Below are positions 32,835 through 48,062 of a stretch of 64,000 nucleotides of DNA, in pieces. Position 1 is the first letter of the stretch, and the number at the start of each line of letters is the position of its first letter. Under the pieces are notes generated by a model. That model saw only the letters and a list, made by a program, of their open reading frames with translations, was not told the DNA's origin and searched no databases. The DNA is from Marasmius tenuissimus (lineage: Eukaryota; Basidiomycota; Agaricomycetes; Agaricales; Marasmiaceae). The translations under genes and the position numbers were made by a program. Location: NCBI GenBank assembly GCA_029532415.1, contig JAQOTA010000057.1:620001-684000 (forward strand). Direction: 5' to 3'.

Positions 32835-33423
32835 TCATTTTACGTTCGCGACACTCCGTTCTGTCAACAATGAAAGACTCCCGACGACTTCAAAGGCCTT
32901 GGCCCAAAATGCGGTCGTCTGAGCCCCCTAATTCCAGCTATGTTAGTAAGGTAGAAACGGCTACATATATCCTTGTAAGGACTCACCTCATGTCCATGAT
33001 AAGTTTCCTTCACCAACAAAGTCCGCTTCCTAGGCTTCATCATTGTTTCTAAAGTGCTCATATCGACCTCCACGATATAGGAATCCGTTTCGGCAAAGCT
33101 TTCTTCGCATTTGATTGCTGCGTTGGGAGACATCCCACTGACAAGCTCCACGGCTACTTTTCCTGATATGTCCTCCAGATGGTCGGAAACCAGAAATATG
33201 TCAATAAAAGGAGCGCCGAAGAGGCGATTTGGGTTGAAGGCAATGACGAGAGGCTGTAGAGAGGACGAAGTCAAATTCGAAGAGAAGTGTTACCAATTCG
33301 GAGAATGACTTAACTCACGTCGTTGAGAGTCGACAAGGTAGGTGAGATGATACCACACCCTGTTTCGCTTGCGGCACGCCTAAAGAGTGATGCCGCGATG
33401 GCAGAGAGAAAAAAGGTTTTCAT
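32835..33423 (-). CDS. small secreted protein C, diverged inverted paralogue of A and B
   Basis: Exons 33319-33423, 32987-33253 and 32835-32927 give 154 aa in frame. N-terminal secretion signal MKTFFLSAIAASLFRRAAS, then GCGIISP. Family motifs: LVIAFNPNRLFGAPFIDIFL, DHLEDISGK, ELVSGMSPNA, ETDSYIVEVDMSTL, TLLVKETYHGHE and TAFWAKAFEVV. Intron positions equal those of A and B, and exon 2 (267 nt) has the same length as in copy B. Unlike A and B it has two cysteines after the signal and a C-terminal extension of about 15 residues. Confidence 0.8.
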
Positions 33424-34874
33424 CGACTAGAATCTGATACAGGGAGCAGATACAAAGAGGTAAGCAGTCTTTTCTTTTCAAGGAGATGCGAGTCTATACG
33501 AAGGAATTGGGACTTTGAGAAGGATTGCGCCATCCGGACCGTCGAGATACTTAGACTAAGGCGTTCAGCGGTACTGAACTCCCAGTCCCATGCCAAATGA
33601 TGGACTCACCTTCACACTCGCTCGCACGCTTGTTCTGCTACATCGTCCAGGGAACCAGTATCACGGCGACTCGTTCCCGGTGTGAGCCCTGCTTAGCAAT
33701 TCACGGAAGTGAGTTTAACATAAAATGACCAATAAATTCGGGGTTGAAGTTCGTCGAAATACTGCGCAACGGGAGGCAGAGCCGTCGTGTGGGCATTGAC
33801 ATGAGCTGGTAGCTTCCAAAAATCCAAGTGGCGGATCCGCAGCAACACGATAAAGGAGTTTTTTGGCCGTGTCTCTAGGGACGACGGGATGTTCTGGCGT
33901 TTCGGAGTTTTGATTGAGTTCTCATGAATCGATAGTTGTGAGTATCAGGTCTAAGTGCCGAGGATAAAGCCTCGTGTGATGGTGAGGCTTGCGAATTCAG
34001 TGTTCTGTGCCCGTTTGGATGTAGCCGTACGCGTCGGGGTCCGACTTCTTACACAACAAAGCGGCTGATCGAATAATCTCCAGGGCCCATCGGCGTACAT
34101 AACGCCAGAAAGATTTGGGTTTCAAGGCATTTCCGACGATCCAACACGTAGTGAAACGTCTCGGAGAATGTCCGATTGGTGTAGAAAACTTTCGCCGCTG
34201 AGCGTTTTCGTTGTCTTTCAGTTAGACCATCGAACCTGACGTGTCAAAGCGACCCACTCATTTTAGTGCATGTATTGCTTTAAAGTGTCATTGAGCGGGA
34301 AGTTGGAAGCCTCAGCGGTCGAGTTTTTCAAGCTTAGGTTCGGTTGATTGAGATCGTGAGAGGTTGCACTGAGAGTGAGATGAGTTTGCTCAGCTTAGTC
34401 ATAACCCCACAGCTTTTCCCCAGCTTTCATACTCCGACTCTCATTAACTCTACACCTCTACTTTCCAAGCGAGATTTTGAGCTTCATTCTACCGACGCTG
34501 GGATGAAGAACACTCTTTCTCTCGAAAAGCGGAAAAGCTACGGACTAAGCAGCAGGGACATTGCACGAAATTTCTCCTGTTATACCTAAAATAACTGGCA
34601 CACAGAAGGTAAGCTCAGCTTTTGGACGACTTCAGATGCTAAATAAAGCCTAGTGAAGATATTCTTGATATGCACGGATGCAAGTCATTATCTCCTTGAA
34701 CCGAGATTTTCCCCTATGATCATCACTTGGTCGTCCGCCGTTCACCTTTTATCGACGACTCTATGTGTACCTACGCAACAATTGCGGAAGCTTGAACCAA
34801 TGACCTTCCGGCTCAAGGGTCAACGATTTGGAGTTGCCCGCTCGGTTGCATCCTGGGTCAATCGTTTCTCCGCG
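33424..34874. other. intergenic, nothing recognised
   Basis: 1.45 kb between the divergent secreted protein C and GH6 genes. It must hold both promoters. No gene or repeat was recognised. Confidence 0.4.
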
Positions 34875-34882
34875 TATAAAAG
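34875..34882 (+). promoter_or_regulatory. TATA box of GH6 copy 1
   Basis: TATAAAAG lies 70 bp upstream of the ATG at 34945, matching the position of the box in GH6 copy 2. Confidence 0.6.
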
Positions 34883-34944
34883 AAAGCCTTACTGTGGCAA
34901 AGGCTCCAGCAACCCAGTCTTTTCGACCTTCGAGCTTCTGATCG

Positions 34945-36561
34945 ATGAAGGCCTCAACGTTCCTCGCACTCACGGCTTTCGTTTGTATGGCCGTGGCGAC
35001 TCCCGCGCCGCAGCGCCGAGCTGCCTGCACGAGCGCTGTGTCGCTTGCGGGAACTAATCCGTTCCAAGGACGCACCCTCAAGGCTAATGGCAAATATGCT
35101 GCAGAGGTCAACGCTGCCGTACAACAGATCACGGATGCTTCGTTGAAGACCAAAGCTCAGAAAGTTGCAAGCGTTGGCACATTCCTATGGCTGTAAGTTC
35201 ACCAACTTTCTACCTTCTAGTCGATATTGACCCTTGATCAGAGACACCATTGACTCGATCTCGACATTCGAGGGGTATCTCAACCAGACAAACTGTGGCG
35301 AAATCTTTGGCGTTGTGATTTACGACCTCCCAGGTCGTGATTGCGCAGCGAAAGCTTCCAATGGTGAACTTGCTGTTGGCGAAGTCAGTCGATACCAGTC
35401 GCAGTACATTGATCGTGAGTGCTGTTCTCGCCATTTCATCGCGCTCCCGAGTAACGACCCAAAAACATGCTAGCGATCGTGTCAATTGTCAAGAGATATC
35501 CGAACACTGCCATCGCAGCGATCATCGAACCTGATTCGCTTCCAAACCTAGTCACCAACTCAAACCTGACAACGTGCCAGCAATCTGCTGCTGGGTACAG
35601 GCAGGGTGTACAGTATGCCTTGAGGAACTTGAACCTCCCCAATGTTGCGATGTATCTGGACGCTGGACACGGTGGCTGGCTTGGTGAGTCTAACTTCCCG
35701 GTGTTATGTTACAAATGACTAAACTCGTCGACGCCAGGATGGGATGCTAACCTCCGTGAGTTTCTCGACTGTTTGAGCCCGGATCACTTGTCTCAATCTC
35801 TCGACAGAACCCGGAGCCCAGGAGCTCGCGAACGCCTACAAAGGAGCTGGCTCACCCGCTTCTCTCCATGGGTTCTCCACTAACGTTGCTGGTTGGAACG
35901 CCTGGAGCAAGGTGCCTGGTGAATTCGAGAATACCCCAGACGGTCAATACAACAAGGCCCAGGACGAGAACCGATACGTTACTCTGTTTGGAAATGCTCT
36001 TTCCAGCGCAGGCATGCCCAATCACGCTATTGTCGATACCGGGAGGAACGCTGTCCAAGGACTTAGAGATGCATGGGGCGACTGGTGCAACGTCAGTGCT
36101 ATTGCTATTCTAAGCGACGCAATCCCACATGCTCATCCCGTATCTCTTAGGTTAATGGCGCTGGCTTCGGCGTAAGACCTACCAGTAACACGGGAAACTC
36201 TCTCGCAGACGCGTTTGTCTGGGCAAGACCGTTCCTTGAATCCAAACTACTTCCGGTCCTCACAATGTACTTTTAGGTCAAGCCTGGAGGTGAATCGGAC
36301 GGTACAAGTGATTCCTCGGCCCAACGATATGACTCCTTCTGCGGTTTGGATGACGGTGAGTGATGGCCGCTACTATTCAGTGCTGTAATAAGCTGATTAC
36401 TACTCATTTCCACGTATGAAAAGCGTTCAAACCCTCACCTCAAGGTTAGTAATTACTCCAGACGCAGTTAAATCAGTACCTCACTGACATCGATTACAGC
36501 CGGAACGTGGAACGAAGCATACTTCGAGATGCTGTTGAAGAACGCGAATCCATCTTTCTAG
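34945..36561 (+). CDS. GH6 cellobiohydrolase-type glucanase, no CBM (copy 1)
   Basis: Secreted glycoside hydrolase cleaving cellulose, usually from the non-reducing end. Exons 34945-35192, 35242-35414, 35474-35683, 35738-35755, 35808-36091, 36151-36222, 36277-36355, 36424-36444 and 36500-36561 give 388 aa in frame. Signal peptide MKASTFLALTAFVCMAVA, then the catalytic domain directly, with no CBM1 or linker. Key motifs: VIYDLPGRDCAAKASNGEL (Asp111, Asp116), IIEPDSLPNLVTNS (Asp161, general-acid position), AMYLDAGHGGWLGWDANL, NVAGWNAW, DTGRNAVQGLR and FVWVKPGGESDGTS. The exon encoding WDANL is only 18 nt. The intron after FVW (36223-36276) starts with GC rather than GT, unlike its counterpart in copy 2. 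It has one intron (36356-36423) that copy 2 lacks. A tRNA-Lys lies 128 bp downstream. Confidence 0.95.
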
Positions 36562-36689
36562 CTGCCAGAGACGATAAATGGGCTCATGGGTGTATATTCG
36601 TCGAAATCGCCACACTACGGGCCATAATCATATGATGTACTCGGTCGATTTTGAGAAATGAATATGGTTAAGAGTTTATTCTATTCAAC

Positions 36690-36781
36690 GCCCGCCTAGC
36701 TCAATCGGATAGAGCGTCAGACTCTTACACTAGGCGGTGATGGAAATCTGAAGGCTGCGAGTTCGACCCTCGCGGTGGGCT
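36690..36781 (+). tRNA. tRNA-Lys (anticodon CTT) with an 18-nt intron
   Basis: The exonic sequence matches the tRNA-Lys at 9631: acceptor GCCCGCC/GGTGGGC, anticodon CTT at 36724-36726, T-loop TTCGACC. The intron (36728-36745) is 18 nt and unrelated in sequence to the 30-nt intron of the 9631 copy. Confidence 0.93.
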
Positions 36782-36944
36782 AATGTTATACAAGTTTTTG
36801 CCATCGTTCGAGAGATTGAGTAAAACCTCTAGGGTTTTAGCTACGAAACATGAATAGAGTAGGCAAATTTTTGGTCGGCCGCATAAATATGGATACAGTA
36901 AGGTTCCCTACCGGGGGAACCCATAGGTCGCAAAGTGTACTCGA

Positions 36945-38660
36945 TCAAGGTTTCGCTCCGGAGGTTATCAAACCCTCGCTTGCCAGTACAGATCTAGCGA
37001 AGCCAATGAAGTCCTGCTTTGTGCAGCCTCGTCCAGGCTGAGAGACATGTCAGATTATGAAGCCAAATATATGCGTCGTCGCCTGAGGAAGGTGGGACAT
37101 ACCTTCAGTGCGTATACTACAATCTCTTTCTTCTCTTTTTGAGAAGTAACCAGAGATTCGGCGAGAATCACACGAAGAATACATTCTTCCTCTTCAAACG
37201 TGCAACGTACGGCGGAAAACAACCGGGTATTCATCATGACCTGCCAAAGGGGTTCCCGACGGAAGACTAGAGAGATTTTGTTAGTCCGTTCTCGGGCGAC
37301 AGACATGAATACACTCACTCAACCGCTCACGGGGCGAGTTCCTGTCCCGACTCGATAAAAGTTTAATATGCCCCATCATACCGTCTGTGAAGTCCTTCGT
37401 CCCACGCTTGATGAAAAGTTTTACTCCCTTCACTTCGGAACGAATGTCTTCGTCTTCTTCTCCAGTAACGTCTATCAAGAAACATGAGGGGTCGACTCCA
37501 AGTAGACCTTGGAAGTCCGGGCTTACGAGAATAGTTGGATGGCGTCTGATCGGAATCCTTGTTCTCAGTTTGAGTGAGAGCAAGACCAGGTGGCGACGAG
37601 TTTAAAGCATCATTGTTACTTGCTGAAAGTGAGTCAAGTCCTGACCAGGCAGGACGAGAGGTAGTTGTTGAGGCTTTGAAGCTCTTGAATGCTGAAGGTG
37701 ACGAAGCAAATGATGCGAAGCCACCAGACGTTGAAGTAAAACGGTGAGGGTCAATCTTCGGCTGAACCTACCACAATGGTGAGTGAGACTGCTACAAAAC
37801 CAAACCGATTTGATGGCGTACCTTCGCAGAAAATACTGTGGTCTCCGGGGTTGTAGGGGGGGTCGGGAGGCTCGACTTCGTAGGTGCATCGTCCTGGATC
37901 TTCTCCCCCTTGGGTGCCTGAAAGGTCCGTCAGCTATCCGTACCCAGGGGAGAATTAGAAGAAGTTTAACACGAACCACTTCATCAACCGCCTTCGCAGT
38001 TTCCTCGGTCTGAGATGGCCCTTGAAAAGATTCTACTTCAGAGCTCTCAGGCTTAGGCACGAACGCCTCGTTAGCGGGATGCTATTCAGGTGGTCGAGGG
38101 GATCAGTGAATGGGCAGGGATTAGAATCAGAATTGGAACTATTACTTGGGTAACAGGCTCGATGTCAAGAATCTCCGGAGGCGGGGAGGCTCTGAGAACT
38201 GGCGGGGAAACTTCTACGGTGGCCTACGACACTCATCAGGTCCATGATACTCAATCGAAGCAATATTGATACTAACCTCCGCCTCATCCTCTTTCGGTGG
38301 TGTCTTGCTCCTCTTGTTTGGATATAGGGCCCCCAAATTCTACAGTTGTGCCCCCTGTCAAGACGCCGAGTTCCTATCACGGTCAACGTACGTATGGATA
38401 TCCAAGGTTCTGTTCGCAAACTGAGTCGGTGTACCTTGGTCGATGTGTTAAACAGAGCTCACGTTATACTCGTCCTCATCGTGGAGAGACTTGCGCTTGA
38501 GGGAGCGTCTTCTCTCGGAAGTTGTCAAACTAGGGATGATCTGGACAGGTTCCATCGGTGCGATACTCTGAGGAATCTTCTCAAGGTGCTCCAAGGCGGG
38601 AGGTACCGATGGTTCGATTGAGGCTTGGCTCGGACCAGCGAGCGGACTTGATGGGAACAT
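36945..38660 (-). CDS. Ran-binding-domain nuclear protein (Yrb2/Nup50-like)
   Basis: Exons 38463-38660, 38277-38339, 38146-38223, 37977-38081, 37822-37917, 37527-37767, 37331-37471, 37103-37266 and 36945-37037 give 392 aa in frame. The N-terminal half is Pro/Ser/Glu-rich with basic clusters (RRRSLKRKS, NKRSKTPPKE) that could be nuclear signals. An FG-containing part (SGGFASFASSP) leads into a C-terminal RanBP1-type domain: HVTGEEDEDIRSEVKGVKLF, FTDGMMGHIKLLSS, FRREPLWQVMMNTRLFSAV and KKEIVVYALK. Yrb2-type proteins assist Crm1-dependent export through Ran-GTP. The first Met (38660) is tentative; an upstream exon may exist. Confidence 0.78.
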
Positions 38661-39222
38661 CAGTAATTGAATCAAGACACTTGAACCAAGAAAAGAATAT
38701 ACGTGTCTGGGTTTCCTCTGATCTTCTTCGTACAAACGTATCCAACTGTAGCAGCAAACGTAGCCATCCCGCAAACGACAAAGTTGAATTCGGAGACAGG
38801 AAACATAGGTAGGTTCTGCACGTATGCAGGTCTCGATGGATGGGGAGAGGAACGATAGGTCGCGGAATGAGCCTGAATGAGTCGGATGTGCTTATATGGT
38901 AGAACGTGTTGGCCTCACTGATGCCTCGAGTTGTGGATCTGATCCTAACAACAAGCCCTGCGCCCTCGGCTAACATGGAGAAGTACACGATGTAGTACAC
39001 GTGTTATGCGACCCGTTGTTTTCGAGGCGGTTTTTCGTGAGCGTGCTGCGTGGGCGTCGGAATAGACGTAGGGTTAAACTTCGTGTTACCCCGGCCGCCG
39101 CCTGCGTGGATCCGGGGTAAGAATATTCGCGAGCCGCGTTCCCCAAAAAACCCATATTATTATCAGTATTATCGCCGGAAATAGACGAGAGCAGTGTAAA
39201 GGTAAAGAACATTAAGATTCTT
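38661..39222. other. intergenic, nothing recognised
   Basis: Promoter region of the Ran-binding-domain gene and 3' region of the glycopeptide-type gene. No further feature was seen. Confidence 0.4.
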
Positions 39223-40083
39223 TCAAGGACAGAAGGTAACCTCCAGGCCAGCCTATTCACGATATATGTCAGAACAGGCTCTGACACATAGAAAAGGCGG
39301 AAGAAGCGTACATCATTAGCCTGGCAAGCACGCTGAGCTTCGTAGTTCGTCGGGATACGGAAGGCAGACGTCGTCGGGCAGTTGGCGTTGGTACCTGAGG
39401 TGAATCATAGTGTTTGTCAGTGATCAAGAACAAGGTCAGTACGCGGAGAGGACTTACAAGAAGCACCGTTGGAGCAGCCGCCGGTGTAGCGGAAAGCGAT
39501 CGGAACATTGAATGCGAGACTGTTGAAGGACATTAAACCAGAAATTAGGAATAGGTGACGTTATACGACCGCTTACGGAGGAATGAGGGAAAGGTCGACG
39601 CTAGAGCCGGATCCCGGAGCTTTGGGGTCGGGGTTCTTCAACGTCAACTGAGAAAACCAATACAGTAAGCTCAGGGGATACGCCCTTGCTTTCTGGAGGA
39701 CGAACGTACCTCAACAGTCATGCAACGTTCTGGTCGAAGCAACTCAAAAGTAAGTATCGCGATACTTGTGATCGGCCATCGAAGGGATGAGGCTCACCGC
39801 CATTGAATCCACAGTTTCCGGTCTGGAGGTATGCAATTGTGGCGGGCATGGCTTCGTTCGCAGTGTAAGAGCCACCGGTAGAAACGACTTTCCCTCCTGG
39901 TCGAATGAGGGTGGGGGTACCCTTACCGCACCTATACGGTTCTTGTCAGTAATTCGCCCGTATCGAGGTCAAGAGTTTACAAGCTCACTTGTTGATCATG
40001 TTGACGGTGTGGCGCTCACCTATAACAGAGCCAGCAGCCGCAGCCAGGACGGCGATGGTGGTGAACAAAGAAGTGAATTGCAT
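39223..40083 (-). CDS. small cysteine-rich secreted protein ('glycopeptide' type)
   Basis: Seven exons: 39989-40083, 39798-39931, 39710-39729, 39577-39647, 39458-39519, 39312-39394 and 39223-39252. Together 495 nt, 164 aa in frame. Signal peptide MQFTSLFTTIAVLAAAAGS. Mature part: HTVNMINKCGKGTPTLI, VVSTGGSYTANEAMPATIAY, LQTGNCGFNGERC, GSGSSVDLSLIPPLAFNVPI, FRYTGGCSNGASC, NCPTTSAF, ACQAND and the terminal EVTFCP. Eight cysteines could form four disulphides. This resembles abundant secreted proteins annotated 'glycopeptide' in Agaricomycetes (recalled, not searched). No catalytic motif. The 30-nt last exon, with CTGAC branch site, restores the conserved FCP ending. Confidence 0.82.
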
Positions 40084-40162
40084 GGTGACTTTGGAAGAGA
40101 GGTGGGACTGTAAAGCAAGTTAGAACTGGGTTCAGCTCGTACTGAACCATGCTTGTGCAGAG

Positions 40163-40170
40163 CTTTTATA
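40163..40170 (-). promoter_or_regulatory. TATA box of the glycopeptide-type gene
   Basis: TATAAAAG on the minus strand, 80 bp upstream of the ATG at 40083. Confidence 0.55.
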
Positions 40171-41183
40171 GTACTCGGAATCGGGCTAGTCGAGACTAGA
40201 TCTGTCGTCTATGCCACAATGGTACTGATATCTTGTTCGTTTGATTGTAGACATTGGAGTGCGTCTATTGAGGTGACGGTGTGTGAGATTGTTGACAAGG
40301 ACAAAGCGGGTGTATCAAGCAGGAACGAAATAGAGAACCCCCGCGTGGTTCCCGCAGGATCATGATGGGGTTTACCGTCCATACGTTTTCATGAATGGGT
40401 GGCGATCAGCGTTTTGTCTACCCAACACAACCTAGACGAGCTGCCGCCTGGTCCTGCCGTCGTTGAGATTGTAGTCATTGGCGCGTTGCTCGTAGTGCAT
40501 TGCAAAGCGGGAGCACAATGTGACCTAGAGAGAGGAGCTAGAATGGGCGAGCGCTCGGTGGATCGGAGAACTGAACCGATAAATGGGATGAATACCAGGC
40601 CTGGTCAATGTTGACTGTCGATCTACCGCCTTGTTCGTGTAGAACACGCATGGAAGACCCAGACCCAGCTACCTTTCATGGCAATAAAAATTCGCGACTC
40701 CGAATACATTGGAATGACCTCGATTGCTCTTAGAGGGTTAAGATAGAACGCGCGATAGAGAAGCTAAGAGCGAACCACTGCTCAGAGGTTCGGTACTTCA
40801 TTCTGCCTTTTCCGAAGCTACCTGACGGGATTCGCAGCCCTGAAGATCGATTCAATCAGTCCCGATACTACATCAGGTGATGATCGCATCCGTTCAACGG
40901 AACACAAAACGAACAACGCCCACACTGCACAACTAAGACTTCGAGTCTGTTCCGTGGGGAGAGCGGGGACACATACCTCCCTCTACAGACGCCCGCATCC
41001 TGAACGGGAAACTGCGGGCGACGGTGTGGTGCTGTATACCGCGAGTTACAGGAACAAGAGTTCATATACCCAGTGACGAGGTTGTCATTGAAGCTTGCGG
41101 AACATTCGAAGAGACATCGTGCGGGTGTAAATCCTAAGGTCATGACCAGTGGCCTCAGCCAACTACCGGAAAAGAAAGTAGAC
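40171..41183. other. intergenic, nothing recognised
   Basis: 1 kb between the glycopeptide-type gene and the 3' end of the P450. No gene or repeat was recognised. Confidence 0.4.
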
Positions 41184-43654
41184 CTAAACATCCAACTCAT
41201 CCATCATCGCCGCGGCCGTCCTGATTAAGTTTTCATGATGTGCAGACCGTGGCTTAATACTGCAAGGGAACGGTACTGGTCGGCTACACGGACCACGAAG
41301 GAGAGGAGTGAAAAGAAAGGTAACTAGTGTTAGCAAACGCCCAAGGACGAAAAATAATAAAAAGCGCAACATACTTCTGTAGACTCGTCGTGAACTCCTG
41401 GGTAGGTGTAATCTCATTCCCAAACTCATCCCTCGCTTTAGCGATCGAGAAACAATGGAGCATGCTTGCAACGACCGCATGCATGTTCAGCATCGCAAAA
41501 TGGCGTCCTGGACATATCCTGAGAAGGATGGTAGATATTGACCTAGGTGAGATGCAAAGTATGATGAGGAATGAGAGATTCCTCACCTCCTCCCAGTACC
41601 CCAAAATATCGTAGGCTCCGGTACATCAGGATTGATCTGCCCATCCGGTGTAAGGAACCGACCAGGTTTAAACCTGTCAGGCTCTGGACCGTAGATCTCT
41701 GGATCGCGGAAGATGGCCCTATAGCAGGTATATTTATGGTTAGTAAGACCCTCTGACTTGGGTTGGAACCGAACACACCAGGCATTGCCCAACACAATCG
41801 AGTTCCTCGGGATACGGTACCCTTTGTATTCGTCTTCCTCCGTCACAAGATGAGCCAGTCCTACAAACGACGTAGTGTAAGCCGTCTGCACCAGGAGATC
41901 TGAACACCAGAGCGAACATACCAACCGGATTGACAGGCTGCCACCTAACGAACGAACAAGCAATGAGCGAACACAACCATAAGCAACCGTAACAAACCGC
42001 ACCGCATGGTCTCAAACAGCAAAGCCGTAACATACGGCAACTTCTCGCGATCTTTCAACTCTGGCAACCTATCTCTCCCCACCACACGGTCCAGCTCCGC
42101 CTGTGCTAACTCCTGTGCCTCGGGATAACAGACCATGGCGAGGATGAGGATGTGCAGTGCGCATACGGTCGTGTCCGTTCCGGCTGTAAGGAAGGGAGGA
42201 GAGGGAGGAAGTGGTGTCAGTGTCATCGCCATCATCTCACAACGAGGATGTCTGGTTCACCGAGATACATAGCCCCAGCGGAATCCCGAATGATCTCATC
42301 CTCTTCCTCCTCACTGAGGTTTGCGTTACCCTTATTGTCCATACAATACGAAATGAAACACGGTTTGTTCGTGCCTTGAGCCTACTCAGAAAAACTGTGA
42401 GCACTCGATTCTACGCATTGGACTCTGGAAGGAAAAGACACTCACAATTTGCTTCTTGACAACATTGAAAGGGTCATTCAACATCTTCTGTGCGTCTCTA
42501 CCCCACTCCTGGGCTTTTGCCTTGAACGAAGCACCCGGGAACCATAAAGGGATAGATTTCAGGGCGGGGACGTAGTCCTACGAGAAAGAACGAGGGAGAA
42601 GGAAGGGGAAAGGGAAGGAAAAAGTTAGTTCAAACCGACAGGAATAGGCGAAGGACACTGACGACCAAGAACGACCCGGGAACACCAGCAGCCACGAACC
42701 CATGCAGAGCTCTGTCCGCCGTGTCAATAGCAGGGTCACCGACTTCCGAGGGCTTGATGGTGATCCCGTAAGTTATCGAGAGGATGGTTGAGCCGGCCAT
42801 GCTAAATGCAGCAGGTCGGTAACGATAAGAGCTTGAATGGCAGCGGGACATACTGTCGCAGAAGATGGTAGAAGTTGTCGGGTTCACGGAGGAGATCGAC
42901 GAGTAGGTTTCGTATGGCTTTGACTGTTTGAGGTTCATAACGTTCGGACTGTTTAGGGTTGAACTCTGAAAAGACAAAAAGCTATCAGTGGAGGGGATGA
43001 AGAAGATCGAGGCAGGAACAACGCACCCTGATGGATCATTTTCCGACGCGTGTTCCATGCTTTCCCGTACGGCATCGTCACGAATATCCAACTCCAGCTT
43101 CCACAACCAATATCAGCTTCTTGAGGGCATGTAAAAGCATCGGTTTTCTCACCCGATCCTTTCGAAGCGAAAAGCTATCAGATTCCCGAAAAAGTGAGAA
43201 TGTAGGCTCACTTACACTTCGTTCAACATGGTCCATCTTGGCCTGCTCGAGTACGTGTTTGATCGCTTCTCAAGAAGATCGTTTATGGCTTCGCGTGAGT
43301 TGAGGATGATAGTCGATGTGCCAGCGAATTCTTGGTACAGTATATCCGAGTCTTCGAACATCAAAATGAGGAACCGGCTGGAATCGCAAGAGGAAAACGA
43401 CGCACTGTATTTCTTCCCCCACTCGATGTAAGTCAACCATTCATGACTGGATGGTAAATCAAGGTAGTTTCCTATCGCATTTCGTAAATAAAAAGCCAAT
43501 GCGAGCAGAAGCACTCGAGCTCACCAATAATCGGAAGAGGTTTCGGTCCGGGTGGTAAACGTTGGCGATGCCTTCTCGTGCGAGCGACTAACACGGCTCC
43601 GAGGACGATAGTGGCAGCGAGCACACTGCGTCCATCCAGCAGCGAGAAGTCCAT
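41184..43654 (-). CDS. cytochrome P450 monooxygenase (microsomal, fungal)
   Basis: Fourteen exons: 43525-43654, 43406-43471, 43216-43351, 43027-43097, 42854-42965, 42663-42801, 42446-42577, 42261-42381, 42003-42183, 41922-41944, 41779-41860, 41587-41718, 41375-41518 and 41184-41283. They total 1569 nt, 522 aa, in frame. An N-terminal membrane anchor (SVLAATIVLGAVLVARTRR) is followed by the proline hinge LPPGPKPLPIIG. I-helix: DSAGAMYLAGTDTTVCALHI. K-helix ExxR: LLFETMRW. PERF-like: PDRFKPGRF. Heme loop: FWGTGRRICPGRHFA, with Trp in place of the usual Phe (FxxGxRxCxG). Every hallmark residue is present. It resembles the expanded Agaricomycete families distantly related to O-methylsterigmatocystin oxidoreductase; substrate unknown. 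Oxidises lipophilic compounds with a reductase at the ER. Confidence 0.9.
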
Positions 43655-47503
<3,849 letters not shown>

Positions 47504-48062
47504 ACGGTAGAGATGGAAACAAGCCAACATCTGAGTCCCGCCTCGCGGTGGGATCATGTGTCTTGCCAAAATTGCATGAGATTTTTCCGGCACCCTTGGT
47601 ATCCTTCGCGATGCCTCGTTGGGTATGTACCTGGAAGCTGTTCTCCCTGACGTCGAATTCCATTCCGATTTCCTCCTGTTCATCTACAAATTCGAAATTC
47701 GAGTGCGCTCATAATTGTCCTGAACTTGAGTCGAGGCGCCTCGGCCCTCGCCAAGCCACAATTGACGCGTTGTATCACGCGCTTTTGATCTTCTCCCTTC
47801 CCCCACACAATCATCCTTCCCCACAGGGCAAGTTTTTCCGATATTTATTCTTGCCCGTCGCTACCCTTTGCTACCCTGCAATCATGGGGCTTGTGCTCCC
47901 GGACCGCCGTTCCCGCTTCGATTTATTCAGGAACATCCGTAAATTTCGTTACGCACAACAGAGAGAAAAAATGACCTATAAACGCGGTTGGATCTGGCCT
48001 GGGTTGCTCTCTGCTTTAGCCCTTCCCTCCCATCACCGTTCCCGGGTTTCTGAGCTCACGAG
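47504..48062. other. spacer between GH51 and the sugar transporter
   Basis: 560 bp. A pyrimidine-rich stretch precedes the transporter ATG. No gene was recognised. Confidence 0.4.

Noticed and set aside
38970..39287. 105-codon minus-strand extension of the glycopeptide-type gene
   Set aside because: Read-through past the last donor; splicing to 39223-39252 gives the conserved FCP end instead.
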